A stretch of DNA of 64,000 bases from Epiperipatus broadwayi (lineage: Eukaryota; Onychophora; Udeonychophora; Euonychophora; Peripatidae). The DNA is taken from NCBI GenBank assembly GCA_028023455.1, contig JAQFVV010000023.1:1072501-1136500 (forward strand), read 5' to 3'. Position 1 is the first letter of the stretch; each line of letters starts with the position of its first letter. Positions 1-11,675 of the stretch are shown in pieces. The position numbers and the translations under genes are program-made. Below the pieces are notes generated by a model that saw only the letters and a program-made list of their open reading frames with translations, did not search any database and had not been told where the DNA came from.

Positions 1-200
<200 letters not shown>

Positions 201-1739
201 AAATTTTAATGATATATTGATAATGATTGTTTTCACATATATATGTGGGTACCCATGGAAATGTGTGTGCACACTAATTTTTATATCATATGATATTTTA
301 ATTTTTAAAATAATAAATTTATTAAAAATATATTTTTCACAATTAATTTCATATTGAAAATATAGATAAAATTCATATATATATAGAAGTACTCACATAT
401 GCTGTATAATAATTTAAATTAGCTTGCTCGATTTGCCATAGACTTATATAAAAAGGTGCATTTCATTTTTAATAATACATAAATATACGTATATGGGTGT
501 ATATATAAATACATATATAGATAGTATATTAAATTCATTATTCCCAATGGTTAAAAAAGTTTTTTTTTTAAAGTAATATCATTTCTTTGACAGTCCTTCA
601 TCAAAGTTTTCTTTTTCTTTTGACAGGTTACTCCTAATTAATTGTAAACATATTTTAAAAAATACTCCAGCAAATTCTTTTGTTTCTCAATCAAAAAAGA
701 TTTTTGAAGTTTTTTTTTCCAAAATAAAACTGTCTATGAATTAATCCTTTGTTTTAGACTTATAATTCAAGAAAAATTATTTACTTATTTTATTTTTAAG
801 TTAGAGATTTTAGCAATTATCATTGTCAAGAAATTATTAAAAATAATATCATTCTCATTATTCATAACACTATTCACCAGGTATTATGTGTTCTAGTATC
901 TTTACCTGTGCCTCTGCATATAAATAAAATAATATACATATAAACTAATTCTTTATTGAGCTGATGGATTCTCTGAGTAAGTTGGTCCCTTCTAAATAAT
1001 ATACTGTCTTGTCATCTTCAGGGAAGGTATAATCCAGTAACTGTTAGCCTGCATTGAGCTCCTTTCAGTCTCTATTTCCATCTAATACATGCATATATAG
1101 GCTATAAACCACATAAAAGCTAGATTTGCTTCCTTGTAAATCCAAGTTCTACTGTTGTGAACTAGTAGCAGCAGCTAAACATGCCTGATTTGCCTTCAGT
1201 TACATCTTCATAGTAACTCTACTACTGTAAAACTAAAAACTATAGAAAACTTTTCTCAATCTTAGTCAGGGTGGAATTAAAAAAAACAGTAATTAAAGGT
1301 AAGTTTTCTTTATCTTGATTAAAAAACTTAATGACTCTTTTCAGTTCATTTTAATTCTTTCAAAAGCAATTTTGTAAAAAAATTTATCAAACTGTGTTAT
1401 ACAATCATTAATTTTAAAAAAAATTCTAATCAAAATAGATAGTGGAATTTTATCATTACCAGTATATCTATTGTAACATAAAAACATGATTGCTTTAATA
1501 AAATATTAATTAGACCCCTTTAAATGTTTAATTTATAATTTAAAAAAATTAAATTCAAAATTATTTAATCCTTAACTGTTAATATTGAAAATATTACAAA
1601 AAAACTTGTGGTTATTTTTATTTTTTCTTTTAACTTTAAATATATGTGCACACACTACTATGTTGTTGTATGCCACGAGACACATAACTATCTCAATATA
1701 TATATATATCATACCATTATATTCTGGCACATGGGTTTG
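201..1739. other. AT-rich DNA, no feature recognised
   Basis: Poly-A/T runs and short TA tracts only. I see no open frame of note, no repeat shared with the rest of the window and no RNA gene signature. Confidence 0.5.
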
Positions 1740-2016
1740 AAATCTATAAATTTTACCTCATTAAAATAAAGGGGCATTTTCTTTAATAAAAAAAAAGAAT
1801 TTGTTACATTAAAATGTTTAATTTGTGAAGTTCTGTGTGGCTATATATTACTGTAAGAAAATTAAATAGATTATGCAGGTTTATTAAACTTTACAAAAAA
1901 AAGAAAAAATAGAAGTAAACTTAATAAAAAAAATTTTTTTGAAGGTAAAATATTTCATGTTTGATTTTTTTTTAATTTGAGTAAATAAGCAGATTTAATT
2001 AATTTCAAATTTTTTT

Positions 2017-2311
2017 GTAGTATAACTTTCACTATGCCACTCACAAAAGGTAGGTATTAGTTTCTATCCATTTTCAACTCCTTGTGGAGGGTATAATTAT
2101 AAGTATATTACAAATGTGAAAAGTTTACTTGATCTCTAAGATGCACATTTCATGCTTCACTTATCATTTTGGCATATTACAAATGTGAAAAATATGCTTG
2201 ATCTCCAAAATGCACATTTGATGCTTCACTTATTAGTTGGCCTTGATCATAATCTCTTACCTATACCTTTATCATTATTCAATATATATATATATATATA
2301 TGTATATATCA

Positions 2312-2342
<31 letters not shown>

Positions 2343-2478
2343 ACCAATTATTACAGATTAATTAATAAATGTCAAACTTACTGTCTTCACAACTTTAACA
2401 CAAACCACTTAATGGGAATATATTAATGTTTTTAGTGATTCATTAGACTAGAAATTAACCACTTAATGAATAATATTC
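2017..2478 (-). repeat. R2 unit A
   Basis: First of four R2 monomers (strand given by the hammerhead-like sense). It starts near GTAGTATAACTTTCACTA and ends near CACTTAATGAATAATATT. It is longer than its neighbours because a roughly 70-bp internal segment (about 2105-2240) is duplicated and a TA tract has expanded at 2281-2342. Its ribozyme-like core is decayed: it reads CTAATAA in place of CTGANGA. Confidence 0.75.
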
Positions 2479-2819
2479 TTGTAGTGTAATTTTCATTACA
2501 CACAAGATAGGAGCAGGTTTCTATTCACTTTTAACACCTTATGGAGGGAGGTACATATAACCAAAGATATGTGAAAAATATGTATAATTGCTCAAGATGC
2601 ACATTTCATGCTGAACCAGCACTTATCAGTTGGTCTCAACATATGTAATCTCTTCCACATCTCTTTATCACTGCTCACTATATGTAGATAACCAATTATT
2701 ATAATTTGATGTTGCCAGACATGTACTGTTCTCACAACTTTGACGCAACCACTTGATGGAAATAATATATTTTTTAGTCACTCATTACACTAGAAATTAT
2801 CCACTTAATGAATAATATA
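2479..2819 (-). repeat. R2 unit B
   Basis: Second R2 monomer, about 340 bp, same orientation as unit A. The hammerhead-like sense (minus strand) reads CTGATAA, then a GTGCT/AGCAT hairpin, then GAAA near 2593-2622. Only the G8 position of the conserved core departs from consensus. Confidence 0.75.
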
Positions 2820-3172
2820 TTGAACAATGATAAAAACTGTGTAAGAAATTATGATTTTGGGTCAGTTGATGGTTGAGCATGAAATTATTATTTTCAGGAT
2901 CATACATATTTTTCACGTCTTTGATTATATGTTTATGATTACCTCCCCCCCCCACAAGATGTTAATAGTGGATAGAATCTAGTCCTTACCTGATGTGAGA
3001 GTAGTGTGGTGAAAATTACACTACAGAAATTTTCATTAGCTGGATAATCTCCAGTCAAATGAATGATTTAAAAAAATAATATATTTCCATCAAGTGATTT
3101 GTGTCAAAGTTGTTAGGACAATAAGTTTGACACTTATCAATTAAAATATAATAATTGTCTATCTATATATAT
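2820..3172 (+). repeat. R2 unit C (inverted relative to A and B)
   Basis: Third R2 monomer, opposite in orientation to A and B. It contains a run of nine C at 2944-2952. Its ribozyme-like core is decayed (TTGATGG for CTGANGA) but the GAGCATGAAAT part remains near 2874-2884. Confidence 0.75.
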
Positions 3173-3450
3173 TGAACAATGATAAAGATATGTGTAAAAG
3201 AATATAAGCTGGGCCAACTGACGAGTGTTGGATTAGCATGAAATGTGGATCTTGGGGATCATACATATTTTTCACATGCCTTGGGTCATATGTTTATAAT
3301 TACAATCCTCCACAAAGTGTTAAAAGTGGATAGAAACCAATCCCTATCTTGCTTTGAGAATAGGGTAGTGAAAATTGCATTACAGAACTATTATTCATTA
3401 AGTGGATAATCTCTAGTCTAATGAATGATTTAAAAAAAAATATATATATT
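3173..3450 (+). repeat. R2 unit D (inverted)
   Basis: Fourth R2 monomer, same orientation as C, truncated at its 3' end by AT-rich DNA. With units A-C it makes a 2+2 head-to-head array centred near 2819. It holds the best preserved R2 ribozyme-like core of the array. Confidence 0.75.
3212..3287 (+). ncRNA. R2 hammerhead-like motif, core intact
   Basis: CTGACGA at 3218-3224 is followed by GTGTT, loop GGATT and AGCAT, which pair as a 5-bp stem II including wobbles, then GAAA at 3240-3243. This is the order of conserved core blocks in a hammerhead ribozyme (CUGANGA, stem II, GAAA). A possible stem III pairs ATGTG after GAAA with CATG near 3275. A possible stem I pairs GGCCAA (3212-3217) with TTGGG at 3281. 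Stems I and III contain mismatches, and the expected U before the cleavage base is C in this copy. Call: probable member of a hammerhead family, catalysis uncertain. Confidence 0.5.
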
Positions 3451-4980
3451 TTAAGTTGCTTATTTATATATATTTGTTAAAGATCATATTAATTAAAACA
3501 AAAGAGATTCAAGAAAAAAAATCAAAAGTAATTGGTTGTTGTTGTTGTTGTCTTATCTGTTTAATCTGGTCACACAATGGAATGATTTTAATATAATAGT
3601 TGTTTCTGTTTGTTTCTCTCTTTCCTCCTGTTGGATGGATGACTCATATTGTGTATGAGGCTATAATAAGAAAAGAAAATCATTTGCTCCCACCAAGTTG
3701 CTTGTAAATTATTGTTAATAATCATTAATGAAGAAAAAGCCAACTTTCAAAGACTAGAAGTGAAACATATTAACTTTGGTAAAGAAATTTTCAAGATGAA
3801 CATGTAGAGCAAATTTTTTAAGTGCCAATTGCTGCAATTCTACTGAAAATGTGAGCATTTTATGTCATAAACAATTGGATAGCTGCCTACAAGAGAAGAT
3901 TGTAAAATAACTTGCTAACTTTGGTAAGTGGCAGATCATGAAAGAATACTGTTAACAAAATGAATACTCTCATATTCAATGCTTTTTAAGATGATCAGAT
4001 TTCTGGTTAAACATGTTATTAACTGTAATGTTTACAAAAGTTAAGGTTGGAAGGATAAAAATTAATACCAGAATCCTCAAAATGGAACACTCTTTTATAA
4101 TAACATAGAAGAATTAGAAAACTGTGAAAGCTGATTTGTGAACTCTATACAAGGACATTATATATTGTGACATTTAGAAATGTAGACCTGATTTATATGA
4201 GTGCACATAACATAAAATCCAAAACAAATAGGTATAAAAATATTTATATTTTAAAGTATTTTGTGTAATTAATTTGAATATAAAAAGGTGAGATTATGTT
4301 ATTTTATTTATTTATTTAGTTAATTTTTCTTATAGACAAATGCAGTAATTGTCAATATATATTTGTTCTTGATAATAGTATTTTTTCTTTTTTGTATTTG
4401 TTTGACTTAGTTTTACATACATTTTTTATTGCCTAAATAAAAGAAAATGATTATTTATTTCTTTGTGAGGTAATTAAAATTTAATTATAAATTTGTAATT
4501 AAATTTTTATTTTTTATTTTATTAAATCATTAGTTTTATTATTTGCAGCATTTCAAAGTAGATATTAAATTCTGTAAGCTGAAAGATAAATGTAGGGTGT
4601 ATGTTTTCTAAAATTAGTTATATAAAGGTAGATTAATTATAGAAGAGCAAGTATTATGGGTGATAATAGATTTAAAAGGGAAACAATGATATTTGATGTA
4701 ACATGTTATGATGAAAATGTCAATGTTTAAAATGGGTAGTGCTCATTAATATATAAATATTTTTAATCATCATGTGATCCTTAGGCTAACCACCAGAAGA
4801 ATTATAATGAGAAATTTAATTAATCTGTCAATCAAAAATATAGATATCTGGTTACTGTTACATTTGGTAGCCCATGTGGGCCTACTTAAATTCTTTGGTA
4901 TAAATATATGATCAGTTACATTTGGTTGACCAAGTGGAATCTATTTAAAGCCTATAGGGTCTCTTGTCTATTACATATGG

Positions 4981-6323
4981 AGACCCAACTTAAGGCTTAT
5001 TACATCAAGTTGTATTATATATAGGAGTCAAATCATTTAGTTAAATTTACATTTATATAAAATAATATAATGACTCAATGACTCAATAATATATATAAAA
5101 TGATAGTTAAAATTATTGTAGAATCTGAAGAGACAGAATGTTTTCCCGATTATAATAAAGTATAAATTAGATCATATACAGAAAGATATGTTGCATGGAA
5201 TGAGAAATAAATAATGTTTGATTATTATCATTATATAAATAAAGTTAGATCTGGTTATATAATAAATAAGTGTATATGTTATAAAATAAAGTATGTTTTC
5301 AAGAGTTATAAATTAGGACAAAAGTTGCTAGGGGACATCTAGACGGATAGAAGTGTTGCTTCATATGGACTGCAATGGTTGGTACTTTATTCATAATAAT
5401 ATTTTGAAAAGTATTTTTTTTTATTGGTAAAATATTTTAGTTTGTACTTGTTGGTTTATGATATTTAGAAATTTATATTAAGTATTAAAGAATACTGTGT
5501 TATTCAAATAAGAATGAAGAATACCTTCATAATTGTTAAAGTAAAAAATGATCACTAGGGAAAGATATATTTAAATAGATTAACACCTTAATGAACTAAC
5601 AAATAGGTAGCAAATGGAAGAACTATCAGCAGAGGCTGTGAATAAGGTGTCAGAAGAGAAAATAGTTGTCATTGAAATTATGTTTTGAGGAAAAAAATGC
5701 CATTGAGAATGGAAAAAATACTGATGCAAAAAGAAGCAGCATGAGAAGAAATTAAACAAATTTTGAAAAGTTGGGATTGGATAATAAAATAATTTTGTGA
5801 AAAATATGGCAGAAGCTGATTTAACATATATCATGGGTGTAGATGTCATGAACAGTATTAAAGAAAATGATGAGGCCTTCATTCTGAATGAGTATGTAAA
5901 TGATGAGGTAAAGGAAGAAAAAGGTCATCTAATCAAACCAGATACTCTGAAACATATTATAGATGAACAAGAGCAAATAAAACAAGAAAAAGAAGTTGAA
6001 ACAAAATGATTGGAAGAAAAGATAGCAAGTAAAGGAAAAGAAATAGAAATCATAGGGCAAATGGTAAAAGATGAGATAAGGTTAACAAAGCCATTGGAAG
6101 AAATATAGAAAATAAACCAAAGCTAGGACATGTTTAAAGATAAACCATGTTAGAATCTATGCAAATGATGAATAGAGATATGAAGTTTTGGATGATCAAT
6201 GCAGTAGAAAAAAATATGATATAGACTGAATTCAACATTGATATAGAACATAAAATGTTTATATATCTGATGAGAATATCTATAATCTCAACTTAAAGGC
6301 ATCTAATCAGATGAAACATACTT
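4981..6323. other. AT-rich spacer with a short unidentified open frame
   Basis: Mostly AT-rich DNA. A 70-codon plus-strand frame (5797-6009) encodes a Glu/Lys-rich, possibly coiled-coil peptide ending at TGA. Similar charged sequence continues in frame after the stop to about 6110. I do not recognise it. It lies just upstream of the PLE copy and could be its degenerate 5' part or unrelated. The minus-strand frame over the same bases looks like a shadow. Confidence 0.35.
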
Positions 6324-6386
6324 ATAATAACCCCATTCCACTATTTTTACATTTTAAAGCAAAATATATTTATTAATTTTACAGTT

Positions 6387-7702
6387 TCAAAGATTTATAA
6401 AGAAGGTATACCATTAAGACTGGTGATTAATGGAAAGGGATCATATTACAATAAGAGTATCAAAATGGTTAGGAAAGATATTCAGAAAATATGTAAATAG
6501 AGAAAGTAAGACATGGATGTAGTGTCCATGTATACAAATATTGATGTAGAAAGAGCAATTAATTTGGCAATCAATAAATATAAGAAAGATAGGGAAAGGG
6601 AAATAGAAATAACTATAGAGACAATAAAGAATTTAATGGGAATATGTTCTAAATGCATAACTTTTGAATTTAATGGAAGATTTTATAAACAGAAAGAAAG
6701 ATTGTTAATAGGAAGTGCTTTGAGTGGGGTATTGAGTGAGATATATATATGCAGTATATGGAAGATCAAATGACAGGGGATGAGAATGCACCAATATTAA
6801 TTAAAAGTTATGTGGATGATTTTCTATTAATATTTAATAGGGATGAGAGACAAATAACAAGATTTATAGATAAAATAAATAAAATAGATAAGAAAATACA
6901 TTTTACAACAGAATGGGAGAATGATAATAGATTAGCATATCTAGATACAATGATAAAGGAATATTATGAGAAAAGATGTGAAGTAAAAACAGTAGTGTAT
7001 AGAAAAATGGGTATTACAAATGCAGTGAATTGGGGTTCTAATATGGATATAAAGTGTAGAGCAAAATATTATTGTGTTGAAAGGGAGGAATATGACAAGG
7101 AAATAAATAGAATAAAGGAAAATTTTAAGAAAAATGAATATCCAGAAAAGGTAATAAAAAGAATATAAAAAAGATAGAAAAGTTATATACAAAAGAGGGA
7201 AAGCAAGAGGGGAAAAGAAAAGAAAGAATACATAGGAATAAAAGTTAATGATAGTAGTATAGTAAGGGGAATTAATAGTATTATTAGAAAAAATAATAAA
7301 GCATTTAAAAATGATATTAAATATAAAGTAGTGAATAAAAGGAAGAAAAATGTAATGGATATTTTAGATAATAGGTATATAAGTGGGTAGAAGAAATATA
7401 TAAATGGGGTTTATGAAATAGAATGTAGAAAATGTAAGGATAAAGGGATTACAAATAAATATGTTGGTGAGATGAAAAATTCAATATATACTAGGTTAAA
7501 ACAACATAAATATGATTGAGGATCACTGATATATATATATATGCATTTTATGGAGACTGGTCATTAACTAGAAAAAGAGAATATTAGAATGATAAGTCAT
7601 GCAAGTAGTAGAAGGGACAGAAAAATAAAGGAGGCAATTTTAATAAAGAAGATAAATCCAAATATTAATAGAGAAAGTGGTTTAAAAACTATCTTAGTAT
7701 AA
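6387..7702 (+). pseudogene. PLE reverse transcriptase + GIY-YIG endonuclease, degenerate
   Basis: The Penelope-clade order is visible across several frames. SKIYKEGIPLR (from 6387) is the PK.HK..PLR-type block. DVVSMYTNID (about 6516-6545) holds the first catalytic Asp. A G-A-S-G-like block, GSALSGVLSE, follows near 6711-6740. YVDDFLLIF (about 6808-6834) is the catalytic YxDD block. RLAYLDTMI (near 6931-6957) matches the FLD..I block. The RT frame shifts in an ATATATAT run near 6742-6756. After stops at 7168 and 7388 the GIY-YIG domain appears: GVYEIECRKC (7408-7437), YVGE (7460-7471) and RLKQH. A C-terminal RKIKEAILIKKINPNINRE stretch ends at 7702. Not translatable as one protein. Confidence 0.85.
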
Positions 7703-8002
7703 AAATAAATAAAGTAAACAGTGAAAACTAGTAAGAAATAAAATAAATAAGTAGTTTGTATAATAGATAATAGAGGGAGCTGTATATAGATAAAAAAGAA
7801 ATTAGAGTGTATGATGGGATAGAAAATGGTGGAGGAAAGAAAGGTTTAGTAGATAATAAGGTAAGAAATAAAAATAAAAATACATATAAGAATTAAAATA
7901 ATTTTATAAAAAATAATTAAATGGAAGAAGCAGGAATAAAATATGGGTAAAATGGAATTAAAGAATGGAATAAAATAATTAAAAATTAAGATAATAAGTG
8001 AA

Positions 8003-8072
8003 ATGTAAAATAAGGTTAAATTTATGAATATAGTAATATGTAAAATAAGGTTAAATATATGAATATAGTAAT
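8003..8072. repeat. 35-bp tandem duplication
   Basis: Two near-identical units beginning ATGTAAAATAAGGTTAAA, starting at 8003 and 8038, lie in the 3' non-coding part of the PLE copy. Confidence 0.8.
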
Positions 8073-8289
8073 AAAAGAAAGATTTCATAAATATTACATT
8101 GAATTTATAAAATTATGGCAAAGAAAAAAGGTGAATAAATATAAATATAATTAAGAATAGAAATAAAAGGTAAAGTAGATTTTAAAGTTATATAATAGTT
8201 AAGTTTTATGAATAAAATGATGTTAATAATTAAGTTTGTAAAATTGTAACAATTTAATAGATATATGTATGAAATATGTTGTATTGATA

Positions 8290-8362
8290 TAATATTTAAA
8301 TTTTTGTAGATCTGATGAAGACTACTAGGAACAGTCGAAACTGTAAAATTAATAAATATATT
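8290..8362 (+). ncRNA. PLE hammerhead-like motif
   Basis: CTGATGA (8312-8318), then GACT (8320-8323) pairing with AGTC (8333-8336) as stem II, then GAAA (8337-8340). Flanking ATATTTA (about 8292-8298) can pair with TAAATAT (8353-8359) as the outer part of stem I, with AATTT/AAATT inside it. Stem III is not convincing. Hammerhead motifs are known in pseudo-LTRs of Penelope-like elements. The position, just past the GIY-YIG remnant and overlapping the terminal repeat, fits that role. A degenerate homologue with the same ACTAGGA loop occurs in PLE copy 2. Confidence 0.55.
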
Positions 8363-8401
8363 TTGCTTTAAAATGTAAAAAGAGTGGAATGTGGTTATTA
8401 T

Positions 8402-9409
8402 ATGTTATATATTATAAAAGCAAAAATAAAGAAGGAAAGAGGAAGAGAAACTAATGAAACATACTTTTGGGTATCAATTTTATTCTGCACTTATTGGGGA
8501 AAAAATTATGCTCTTTTTTTCTGTTATCACACAAGAGAGGACTACTAGATAACAATCTGAAATTAAGATTGACCTATATGGGAAAGTTAAAAGATGGTTA
8601 TTAATGACCTGGACATGTTAATAGGACATATGATTTTAGGATAAAAAAATTTTATAAAATAAATTGTAGAATTTTATATTAAATCAAGCAAATCCTGATC
8701 ATTTAAAGAAATAAAATTATGCAAAGGGCCAAATAATGCCAGAAAATTGAAATCTAGTTAGAAATAAGTATGCTAACTCATCAGGATGAATTGGAAGAGT
8801 GGAGAGAATTGGTATTAGTTGATATTTTTAAAGTGACTGAAGAATTCAGGATTGTGGTGTGTTGGTGTGCACTGTTGGGATATCTAAGTGTAACATGGCA
8901 AGAATATGTTTAGATGATTATGTAAATTTTTTTAGAAAATATTTTGAGAGTTTTAAAAGACCAGATAGGCTCTTCTAGTTCATTATTATCTGCTGAGATT
9001 TAAGCTGTCTGGATGAAGCAAAGTTGCTTATTTAATTAGTTGAGGAATTTCAGACTTGCCATTTTTATTTTGTTTGGTTTTAATAGTAGATAGCCATGTA
9101 TTTTTACATGATTATTCTGAGACATCTGGCTCTTGCTGTAGAATCATTTCAGATATTTTTAGTGGTATAAAACTGCAAGTTTCAGTCATGGAGTTTAATA
9201 GTGTATCCAGAAGTGCAGAACAACTTTACAGTTCATTAAGATTAAACACATTTGAAAGAGTATAATTAGGGTATCTAATAAAATAGATCAAGAGTGAAAG
9301 TTGAAATTAATAAAATAAATGGTTTAATGAATAAAAGAAAATGGATTCATAGTAGATTAGACCCTGTGACTATTTTCATTTGATTTTTGGTGAGGGTATA
9401 TATACCAAA
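8402..9409. other. AT-rich spacer, nothing recognised
   Basis: Short fortuitous frames only. I see no repeat shared with other parts of the window and no structural RNA signature. Confidence 0.5.
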
Positions 9410-11145
9410 ATCTGTAGATTCCACCTCATAATATTAAATCATCCATGCATTTTATTATTGTTCCACCTCATTACCATAAAGAAGTATTTTCTTTAATAAC
9501 AAAAATAATTTATTTATTTAGTTTGTACAATTAAAGTATATATAAAGTCTTTTGTGGCTATTTATTACTGTAAAAATTAATAGGTTATTCGGGTTTTAAA
9601 CCTTGCAAGAAAAAAAAAAGAGAAAAGTAAACCTTTAACATTTTTTTGAAGTTAAAATATTTCACTTTTGATAATTTTTTCTCTAAACTTTATTCTAAAT
9701 CTTTTTTGTTAACTTGAATCCATAACCATATTTAATTAATTTCATATCTGTAGGAAGGTTAGTAAAAAAAAAATCTAAGGAAATTTTTTTTGTTGTCTTA
9801 ATCTGTTTGAATCTGATCACATAGTGGAGTGATTTTTATATAAGTAGAATTGATTTTTTCTCTCCTTTCTCCTGTTGCTGATCTGGATGGATGATGCAAA
9901 CTGTGCACAGACTATAATAAGAAAAGGAAATCATTTGCTGCCACAAGTTTCTATTAAACTGCTGGTAATAATTATGAGTGAAGGAAAAGCTAACCTTCAA
10001 GTATTAGAAATGAAAAATATTAACTTTGGCAAAGTAATTTTCAAGAAGAACAAATAGCGAAAATTTTTAAAGGCCATTTTTGCTGCAATTTTACCAAAAA
10101 TATGAGCCTACTATGTCAAAAACACCTGGATTTCTGCCTATAAGAGAAGATTGTAAAATAACTTGCTAAAGGTGAATGGCAGACCATGAAAGAAGCTCAT
10201 TAAAAAAATTAATACTCTCATATTCAATGCTCCTTAACATGATCATGTTTACAGTCAAATGTGTTATTAACTGTGTATGTGTGTAAAAATTAAAGTTGAA
10301 AGAATATAAACCAATACCAGAATTCAGGAAATGGAAATCCCTTTTATAATAACATATACAAGATGAGGAAAACATAAAAGCTGGTTTCTTAACCCTGCAT
10401 ATGGGCAGCTATAGAATACTGTATTGTGACATTTGAAAAAGTCAATAAGAAATACTTGTGTGCACATAACATAAAACCCAGAACAAATAGAGCTATAAAA
10501 GTACATAAATTTTAAAGTATTTTGTGTAATTGTTTGATTTAGTTGAAAATACATTTTTTTAATTGTCTAAATGATAGAAAATGTTATTTATTTCTTTGTA
10601 ATATAATTTTGATTAAACATGCCTTTGTAATTTTTTTTTCTTTTAATTTTTTTGATTCTATAGTTTTGTTAAAATATCTTTCTTTATTATTCTTTGCAGT
10701 ATTTTAAAATAGATATAAAATGCAATAAGCCAAAAGATAAATATAGGGTATGTATGTGATTTCTAACACTAGTTATATAAATTGTAGATAATTATAGAAG
10801 AGGTAGCATTATGGGTGATAACAGATCTAAAAGAAAAAATAAGTTTGATTTAACACATGATGAAAATGCTATAATGATTAAAATGGTTGGCACTTATTAA
10901 TATATAAATCTTTCATCATCACCTGATCCATAGGGTTAACTGCCAGAAAAAATATAGTGAGAAATTTAATTAATCTTTCAATCAAAGTTATAGATATCTG
11001 GGTGTACAGATATAGATATGTGTTACATTTGATTGCCCAAACAGGTCAGATTAAATTCTTTGGTGTAAATATATGATCAGTTCCACTTGATTTCCCAAGT
11101 GGAATCTGTTTAAAGCCTATGGTATATCCAGTCTATTACATTATA
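9410..11145 (+). repeat. Duplicated segment, copy 2 (uninterrupted)
   Basis: Direct, diverged copy of 1740-2015 plus 3480-4980. At 9690-9770 the two flanks are joined by only a few tens of bases, so this is the site lacking the R2 array. A 60-codon frame at 9875-10057 is disrupted at the equivalent place in copy 1 and I treat it as chance. I do not recognise the unit. Confidence 0.75.
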
Positions 11146-11359
11146 TATGTCCAAGGTAATTGGTTAATTGAAAATAAAATTCAGACAAATTCAAAGAATA
11201 TTTTTGTTTTCACTGATATCTAAATGTCAAAGACAGTATGTATCAAGCATATAAATAACATTAACTGTTTTAAGACATTTTATATAATGCTATGTTTTTA
11301 TAAACTGTAATATTAATAAGCCTATAAGCTAATGCACATACGCTTTGTAGCTTTAACTA

Positions 11360-11675
11360 TATAAATGAATACTATCACTTTCCAAACACAAGATAAAGTC
11401 TTTGTGAAAAGACAGAATGAAACATCTATCTTTTTGACCCAAACGTTTATGTATGGGCAATGACGTATCGTAAATTCTAGAAACTTTGCAAACCCATTCA
11501 TTCAGGCATAGTAAAAAGTAATTTAAAGTGATTGATTAACATCTTCACGCTCTCATTTTCAAATACTTAAGATTAGCCCATACATAAACATTTGGATAGA
11601 AAAGAGAGATTATTCATTCTATCTTTTCACAAAGACTTTATCTTGTGTTTGGAAAGTGAGAGTATTCGTTTATAT
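11360..11675. mobile_element. MITE-like palindrome
   Basis: Arms of about 100 bp, 11360-11459 and 11575-11675, are inverted copies sharing a CACTTTCCAAACACAAGATA block and, nearer the middle, GTTTATGTATGGGC. They are separated by a 115-bp unique spacer. There is no coding capacity. Size and shape fit a miniature inverted-repeat or foldback element. The target duplication is unclear in the AT-rich flanks. Confidence 0.75.

Larger units (their letters stand above)
1740..4980 (+). repeat. Duplicated segment, copy 1 (interrupted by R2 array)
   Basis: Bases 1740-2015 and 3480-4980 read in order like 9410-9690 and 9770-11145. Shared landmarks include the poly-A/T block with CTTTAATAA, a CTGTTTAATCTG-like stretch, a TAAGAAAAGAAAATCATTTG stretch, AGAGAAGATTGTAAAATAAC and a CCAAGTGGAATCT stretch near the end. 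The copies differ at many positions and by small indels, so the duplication is old. This copy alone carries the four-unit R2 array between 2017 and 3450. No protein can be read through either copy. It could be a tandem segmental duplication or two copies of an unrecognised element. Confidence 0.75.
6324..8401 (+). mobile_element. Penelope-like element copy 1 with inverted terminal repeats
   Basis: A PLE remnant bounded by a 65-bp inverted repeat: left arm 6324-6388, right arm 8337-8401, differing at about two positions. The left arm abuts the first recognisable RT codons at 6387, so the element is 5'-truncated and joined to an inverted copy of its own 3' end. Known PLE insertions often show 5' truncation and pseudo-LTRs in direct or inverted order. 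The right arm starts at the GAAA of a hammerhead-like motif (8312-8340). No target duplication was identified. Confidence 0.8.

Noticed and set aside
6513-7168. Two overlapping frames as separate small genes
   Set aside because: They are one PLE reverse transcriptase broken by a slip in an ATATATAT run.
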